Shown one piece after another: positions 58,195 through 64,000 of a DNA stretch of 64,000 bases; the stretch's first letter is position 1, and each line of letters begins with the position of its first letter. Under the pieces are notes generated by a model. That model searched no databases and had not been told where the DNA came from. It saw only the letters and a list, made by a program, of their open reading frames with translations. This DNA comes from Spiroplasma phoeniceum P40 (GTDB lineage Bacteria > Bacillota_I > Bacilli_A > Mycoplasmatales > Mycoplasmataceae), in contig NZ_CP031088.1 of the NCBI RefSeq assembly GCF_003339775.1, positions 62,001 to 126,000 of the forward strand. Reading direction: 5' to 3'. The translations under genes and the position numbers were made by a program.

Positions 58195-58928
58195 TAAACA
58201 TCTTGGCGGTATTTTTTATTAATTTACTTAATTAATTTATTTGTTTTTATTTGTTGTAGTATCTGGTTGTTTAATATCTTCATAATCAATTAAGTCATAT
58301 TCAAAATTTGTTTCATTACCAATTTGTTTTAATTGATTATGTTCAAAAGTTAGCTAAATCTTTAATCGTATGAATTCCAATTTCATTTAAACGATGAGTT
58401 GCTTGTTTACCAATCCCAAATATTTTATTAACCGGTAATGGTTGAACTAAGTCAGTAACATCTTCTGGCCGAATTAACGTAATTCCCATTGGTTTTTTCA
58501 TATCACTAGCAATTTTCTAGTGATTTATTATATGAAATACCAATACTATTTGGTAATCCAATATTTTAAATAAATATCAGTTACATAAATATAACACTCA
58601 TCAATTGAAGCCACTTCAATTTTGTAAGTATAATGCATACTAATAAAATCAAATAATTTTTGCGCAAAATCAACGTATAAACCAAAATCTTGCTTAACAA
58701 TTTCAAGGTCCTGGCAAATTTCTTTTTCCTTATATAGCGGCATTGGACTATTAATGCCTAATTGTCGTGCTTCATAATTCGCTGTTGTTACAACTGCTCG
58801 CCGTGAAGAATTAGCAACAACAAGTGGTTTTCCTTGAAAGTGGGGATTAGCAACTTGATGACAACTAGCAAAAAAACTATTCATATCAATATGAAAAATA
58901 ACTTTCATTCTTTCTCTCCCCTATTTTA
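58195..58928 (-). pseudogene. dinB: dinB remnant at centre of palindrome B
   Basis: Second copy of the 54,090-54,823 segment. Here the N-terminal 120 residues are in frame from ATG 58,908 (FHIDMNSFFASCHQ, SIDECYIYVTDIYL, with DV changed to YV), followed by the same internal deletion and frame break. Inactive. Confidence 0.85.
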
Positions 58929-59717
58929 CTAAAGGCCAAAGGGTCCTGTATATTTATAAATTTTTTTAAAAATAAAATTATAACCAAAAATATATGTAAA
59001 CTGAATACTCCGTGAATAACTACGAGCAATAATTCAATCATCATATAACTCCGGAAACTGTTTTTTAACAAATGGTCGCATTTCTGTTTCATATCAATTT
59101 TCTAAATTTTGCTTAAAATGGCCATTAAAACTTAATAAAATTAAATATGCTGCAATAATAAAAATTAATAATAAATTTAAGACTCCATAGCGATTAATAA
59201 AGTAAAAGAAATTGTTATGGTCTAACAAGGCGGGATTAGTTTTTAGAATAGCAATAAAAATAATTGTAAATAATGAGACAATAAGAAAGAATAACAATAA
59301 TAATGGTGGAGCCAAATATAATAAGAAATGCATTGTTTGAACATGTTTATTTTTTAAATATAATTGGGTTGCAAAAAATGTTCGCCCTAAAACATAATCT
59401 AATCCCATCCCTGATAAAAAATAAGACTGATTAAATAATTGTAAATCATTAATATAAAATGTTTTCTTTTTATAAGAATGTGTAATTAAAACTTGGACCT
59501 GTTTACGAACAACTTTTAAACCAGTAATTTTCTTTTTCGTTAAATAGCGATCAATTACTTCTAATGAAATCATTGATTGACTTGGAGCATTATTTAAATT
59601 TGGAATTGGAACTAAAATATTTCGGTAAGATAAAATTAAAAAAATTAATATAATAATATTAATCGCAATAAAAAATCCAATTAAAATAAAGGCTATTTCA
59701 CTATTTCCTAATATCAT
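58929..59717 (-). CDS. 262-aa membrane protein (right arm of palindrome B)
   Basis: Protein identical to 57,406-58,194. Both copies are open. Which is ancestral is unclear, but this one is followed upstream by the full-length 344-aa gene, so this side looks like native context. Confidence 0.6.
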
Positions 59718-59835
59718 CGTAATCATCCTCTACTATTAAATAATAAAATAAACTGATACTCCTTATATTATAACTTGAAAGTGTAAGCATTAATAGGTTA
59801 TTGTGCTAAAAAATATTTTTTCTTTTCCTTTTACT

Positions 59836-60870
59836 CTAATTGTTATCTTTTGTAAGAGTTGTTTCCTCAATTAATTCAATCTCCCCAGTTTTAACTTTTT
59901 GTAATCGTTCTTTAACTATTGCTGATAAGGATAGTAAACTACCATTATTTAATTTTATTTGTAACAATTTTTTTCGTTCTTCATTATTGGTGTCAGCTGC
60001 TAATTTTAATAAACGCAAACGTTGTTCATAATTTAAATTATTGGGATCTAGCACATCCTCATCTTTAATAAAGATTGCTTCTTTTTTACTTGCATCAATA
60101 TTTATTTTAGCATTTTTTAAGATATTGCTCATTGTTAATGGTTCATTGTCTAAGATTTCATCTGAAATTAGCGGTATTCCATCATTACTATTAGATAAGT
60201 ATAAATTATCATTATTTTTACCCTGTACTTTTGAAAGTAAAACTGTATTATTAAAATATTTTTGGTCAGGATAAACCTCATCACCGCCAACGCATGGAGT
60301 GGCATCTAGTACAACTTGAGCTGGTTTATTTAATAATTCTTCTAATGATTTAGGAGCATAAAAACTATATTTTCGGCGTCCTTCAATCCGTTGTTCTTGA
60401 ACTCGGTTTCGTAGAACATCTAATTTACGCGTAATTAAATTAGCTTTTGATTTTTGCCAAAGATCATAAATTTGATTAAAATCAAGTGCTGGAGTAACCA
60501 TATCATTTTCATTAAATGGAACAAATTGATTCTTATTATTTAAATTTAATTCATCTAAATCAGTTAATTCTGTTACTTGCTTAATTTCTGCCCCTTCTAT
60601 TGGTTGAAATTCAGAATAATCTAATTTATCATAATTATCATTGTGATCAAAAACATCATTTTGAACATTATTTTGTTTAACATTAAATTTATTATTGTAA
60701 TATGAATATGTCTCAAATTCATTTGTTAATCTAATAATTTTATCAACAGAATTTTGATTATTATTTAATATCGTTTTATCTTGCAAAATTGAAGTTGGTC
60801 GTTTTGCTGGATCAAATTCATTTGGGTCATAATCATCTCAATAATCAATTACTTTTTTATTATTTTCCAT
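59836..60870 (-). CDS. 344-aa acidic hypothetical protein
   Basis: MENNKKVIDYWDDYDPNEFD... Under code 4 it starts at 60,870, not at the internal site near 60,786. No membrane segment. Asn/Asp-rich N-terminus, then regular helical blocks (IYDLWQKSKANLITRKLDVL, RLRLLKLAADTNNEERKKLL). It resembles large acidic spiroplasma cytoskeleton-associated proteins only in composition. Function unknown. Confidence 0.6.
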
Positions 60871-61240
60871 TATTAAAACCCCCATACTTTTTTTACCTAT
60901 TTATTATACTATAAAATTAAGGTAAAAAAAGGGTTCAGATAGATCTCATTAATAAAATATCTGGTTTTTAAATAATCATTGATTAAGTCATTAATTAGTG
61001 CTATACTATGAATGTTATTAAACTTATATCAAATTATCAAAACTATATTAACAATGTTACTAGAAATACGAGTGTTAAATATTTATGTCTGTTACTGTTT
61101 TTTTACATACCAAATATCTTAAGTTGTTTAAATTCGAGTACTAACCACCTCTGTGCTTTATTTTCATTTTTTTATATCAAATATATTATACCACATACAT
61201 TTTAAAGATTACAAGAAAATAACAAAAATAATAAAAAAGA
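60871..61240. other. intergenic, phage junction
   Basis: Holds TACCTATTTATTATACTATAAA (promoter-like on the minus strand for the 344-aa gene) and, from 61,180, a reversed copy of the 3' part of the 34,160-34,330 gene. The 65-aa open frame here has no support. Confidence 0.3.
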
Positions 61241-61336
61241 AAACATTATTTTATTTTGCGGTCCTTAGTAATTAAATATGGAAAAGATAATGTTATTAAT
61301 ACTGTAAATAAAATAGTAATTAATAATGTAAAATAA
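61241..61336 (+). pseudogene. MERKHYF phage protein without its start
   Basis: KHYFILRSLVIKYGKDNVIN... ending NNVK with GAA to TAA at the end. The 5' codons are lost at the junction. Confidence 0.7.
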
Positions 61337-61453
61337 AATGAATAAATTATCCGCGTAATTTATTAGCGGTAATTTATTCAATATTGTTTATTTTGAGCGT
61401 AGCGAACACGCAGAGCGTGACGCGATATTTAAAAATTTTGAAAGGAGATATAT

Positions 61454-61563
61454 TATACCAACTTGATTAAAGACAATATTTAGTGTTGTTATTATATTGG
61501 GGATTTTTGCTTGAATTGGTTTATCAATTTATCAAAATATAGACAATTTTAAAATTGTATTGT
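61454..61563 (+). pseudogene. 49-aa membrane protein without ATG
   Basis: (ATA)PTWLKTIFSVVIILGIFA..., then diverges to YQNIDNFKIVL and stops. Start codon ATA, basic tail lost. Confidence 0.6.
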
Positions 61564-61728
61564 AAAGATGCAATTAGGTCAATCAACCCTTATTAATTTG
61601 ATAATATACCATTTATCAAAAAATGCAATATTTTTTCAAAAAAAAATTATTTTTTTAAATATAAGTTAATATTTAAGCACGACAAAAAGAAAAGTTTGCT
61701 ACAAATATATAATTTATATTTAAAAAAA
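61564..61728. other. AT-rich spacer with IS30 end relic
   Basis: No gene. ATATTTAAGCACGACAAAAAG resembles the IS30 distal end in degraded form. Confidence 0.3.
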
Positions 61729-61866
61729 TTAAATATTAATATTTTGTAAAAATACCTCTTTGGAGGATAATCAACCTAAACTCGGTCGCGGCTTTTCATT
61801 AATAATTTTCATAACTTTATTAATTTCTTTTTGAGTAACAGTATTAAAATCAGTTCCCTTAGGTAA
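61729..61866 (-). mobile_element. diverged IS30 transposase 3' fragment
   Basis: LPKGTDFNTVTQKEINKVMK..., RPSLGWLSSKEVFLQNIN. Same C-terminal layout as the other copies but clearly a different lineage. Confidence 0.65.
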
Positions 61867-61911
61867 TTACACGGGCGATTACCGCTTACAGAACGATAAC
61901 ATAAAATATAT

Positions 61912-62082
61912 TTATTCATTTTTATTATCTCCTTTATTATTTACAATATAATAATTAATAAAGTGCTGTACTCGTTGGTTATGTGTATATAATTTAGGTA
62001 ATTCATTTCATATTTTTGCTTGTTCTTTATTTAAGTAAACATTAATATTTCTAATTACAACTTGATGATTTTTTGTTTTCAT
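61912..62082 (-). CDS. 56-aa basic protein, paralogue of 29,440
   Basis: MKTKNHQVVIRNINVYLNKE..., KIWNELPKLYTHNQRVQHFI. Shared core with 29,440-29,646, where it follows the RuvC-like gene directly; here a methylase and a CxxC protein are inserted between. Confidence 0.55.
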
Positions 62083-62209
62083 TTTTAAATAACCTTTTAT
62101 AACAAACATAATGCATTACTTTATTATTTTTAGAAACAATATTACCATAATTAATATTTTTATTACATTCATTACATTTTATTTTAATAGAATAATGTTG
62201 GTTGAACAT
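62051..62209 (-). CDS. 52-aa CxxC protein
   Basis: MFNQHYSIKIKCNECNKNIN..., MHYVCYKRL. A CxxC plus later Cys pattern suggests zinc binding. Overlaps both neighbours (32 nt into each). Confidence 0.45.
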   Translation of the reverse strand: MFNQHYSIKIKCNECNKNINYGNIVSKNNKVMHYVCYKRLFKNENKKSSSCN

Positions 62210-62961
62210 ACTTTAATCGCTCCTTTGTTAATTTATAATATTTTTCATTAATTTCTATTCCAATTCAACGCCGATTTAATTGTTCACAAGCAACTGCTGT
62301 TGTACCACTTCCTAAAAAACAATCTAATACAATATCTCCAACTTTACTATGCTTATTTATTTGTAATTTAATTAAATTAATATCTTTAATAGTAGGGTGT
62401 TTTATATTTTCTATAAATTGATTATTACTATTAGTAATTTGATAAATAGTTTGCATATCTTGATTTCAAACATTACTATAACTAATTGGGTTTTTGTAAA
62501 TATATAAACATAATTCTTTATCTTTACGATAGACACTATTACTAGGTGCATCATTTGTTTTTTTTTTGTAAATTATTAATTCAAACTTTAAATTATAATT
62601 TTCTATTTCAATTAAATAATTCTTTTAATTGTTGTTTTGATAAATAAATTATAAAATTTGGTTTTTTAATAATTCGTATTCACTCCTTAAAATATGATGG
62701 TATATCAAAACTACTAATAAACTCACCTTGTAAAAATTCAAGTTCTCTTTTACGGATTTGATATTGAATATTAGAACAATTAGGATCCTGTATTTTTTTT
62801 AAATTATATTTAATATGTTTTTCTTTATTTTCTAATTTTTTAGCAATATTAGGGTAAAGGTAAGGTGGAACAGTTAATATTAAATCAATACTTTTGTCAG
62901 ATATTGTTTTTAATATTTCTAAACTATCACCGAAATATAACTGACCTAATTTAGTTTTCAT
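62184..62961 (-). pseudogene. DNA methyltransferase, frameshifted, catalytic motif altered
   Basis: Relative of 2,412-3,143: GQLYFGDSLEILKTISDKSI, then LILTVPPYLYPN, where the motif IV Asp is Val (GAC to GTT-type change). A frame break follows near 62,625, and LDCFLGSGTTAVACEQLNRR (SAM motif) is in the second frame. Both lesions point to loss of function. Confidence 0.8.
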
Positions 62962-63288
62962 AATTAGCAATAATAATCGCATCTCGTAAATAATTACTTA
63001 TTTTTTGATTATTATATTTTCAACCTTTACCATATTGATAAGTTAAATTAGTATCTTTTTCAAATTTTCATAAACAACTATCATTATATTTACTTAAATT
63101 TTTAATATTTTTAACAACTGATTTAGTATATTTTGGTGATACTCAATTAATGTCACCTCAAAACTGTTTTTGTAAAACACCTAATAATCTCAATAAATCA
63201 TCGCGGTCTTTTGAACCATTAGCACTTGTTGGTAAACAATCTTCAATATTAATAATCTCGCCTGATCGCTGATATTCTCAAATAATCT
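62951..63288 (-). pseudogene. RuvC-like resolvase, 5'-truncated, catalytic Asp retained
   Basis: From IIWEYQRSGEIINIEDCLPT to NYLRDAIIIANYEN. The N-terminal Asp-bearing strand is missing because the sequence joins the inverted repeat element at 63,289. Comparison copy for 29,633-30,103. Confidence 0.7.
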
Positions 63289-64000
63289 GGTAGTAAGAAA
63301 AAAGTTGAGTTTTTATAAAAAATATAAATAAAGTAATTAAATACAAATTAAAGTAATCGCTTATAAGAGCGATTTTTTTAATTGCATTATTCATTAGATA
63401 GTACCTTTAAAATTGTTGAATTATTTTTTCTAATTCAACAATTCTACTAGATAAATTTGTATTATCTATAATTAATTGATTTTTTGTTTTATTAGTTATT
63501 TCAATTAAAAATTAACCTATTTTCCCTACAAATTAGTTAATTTTTATAATTTCCTTTCTGTGATTTATTATATTTTTTCGGTTTATTAATAGAGATAATG
63601 AGATATTTAAACAACTAATAATATCATTTTTAATAAATGTACTATCTGATGAATAATGCAATACTAAAACTTAATATTTTGATGCTTAAAGATGGATAAC
63701 TCATCTATGGTACGAAGCCTTAAAGAAAGTGTGAAAGCGATTGGATTTACTACTCCTATTTATTTATTTAATTCTCGGCGGAGTTAGTCGCCCGCGAAAT
63801 GTCAGAGCGTGTGTTTTTGGCTTGTTTCATAAAAAGAGTGCTGTTAAACCGAAAAAAAACAATATCGGACACTAAAAAACAAGAGGGAGGAACTCCTCCA
63901 AAAGGTTATTTTCTTTATATAAAGTTGTGTAGGGATGGATGAAGCGTAATTAATAACTGGGTAAGATGTTTTTTTGTTTATTTCCGTGGGGGGTAAACTC
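63289..64000. repeat. noncoding element, inverted partner of 40,440-41,085
   Basis: Reverse complement of 40,500-41,085 with small indels, including about 100 bp extra at 63,405-63,515 that encodes a short coiled-coil-like remnant on the minus strand (NLSSRIVELEKIIQQF). Continues to the window edge, so its full length is unknown. Confidence 0.6.

Noticed and set aside
61008-61205. 65-aa open frame
   Set aside because: It spans a promoter-like region and a phage junction, has no ribosome-binding site, and its C-terminal part is antisense to the reversed 34,160-34,330 homologue.

Overview
This window reads as a Spiroplasma chromosome (Citri-clade type). Base composition is extremely AT-rich. 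UGA must be read as Trp: dozens of genes are continuous only under genetic code 4, and conserved Trp positions in photolyase, PgsA and the phage proteins are written TGA. Most of the sequence is mobile DNA, much of it decaying.

Layout. (1) 1-3,143, minus strand: a run of very small accessory genes (zinc-ribbon, pentapeptide-repeat, an ECF-S-like membrane protein, a beta-class DNA methyltransferase). Related cassettes recur at 39.7-40.4 kb and 51.0-52.1 kb. (2) 3.3-4.3 kb: a plectrovirus fragment with an 82-bp tandem array. (3) 5.1-21.0 kb: a tandem array of SVTS2/SpV1-type filamentous ssDNA phage (plectrovirus) units. It consists of a truncated left copy and two essentially complete copies (6,507-12,788 and 14,821-20,976): HUH Rep, ssDNA-binding-like protein, zinc and membrane microproteins, coat, Zot-like assembly ATPase, and a terminal adhesin-like protein. 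(4) 21.0-36.1 kb: a mosaic of broken plectrovirus pieces of a second subtype, an IS30-family element, a RuvC-like gene, and cargo genes. (5) 36.2-39.7 kb: a spiralin-like lipoprotein, a small family of internally repeated proteins, and a UPF0236 transposase-like relic. (6) 41.3-60.9 kb: a chromosomal core strip (SDR dehydrogenase, pgsA, decayed cinA and recA, decayed dapB, a four-gene membrane operon preceded by an apparent ncRNA, phr photolyase, broken dinB, further chromosomal proteins). This strip is interrupted by IS30 and tailed-phage fragments and reorganised into two large palindromes. (7) 61-64 kb: more mobile relics, ending in an inverted copy of the 40.4-41.1 kb segment.

Most notable points. 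Each plectrovirus unit has the same cargo slot, between its terminal hairpin cluster and rep, and each slot holds a different gene: a 92-aa membrane protein, a KAP-family P-loop NTPase, a Panacea-domain protein, or a secreted protein; a phase-variable-looking lipoprotein occupies the equivalent place in the second subtype. Within each complete unit three hairpins carry the same loop, and that loop differs between units (CAGCCAG versus CTTCTGAC). The coat gene is bracketed by a 20-nt inverted repeat that competes with a local hairpin. Two palindromes at 52-60 kb share one dinB-containing centre.

Function calls rest on motifs and remembered family features. No database search was run.
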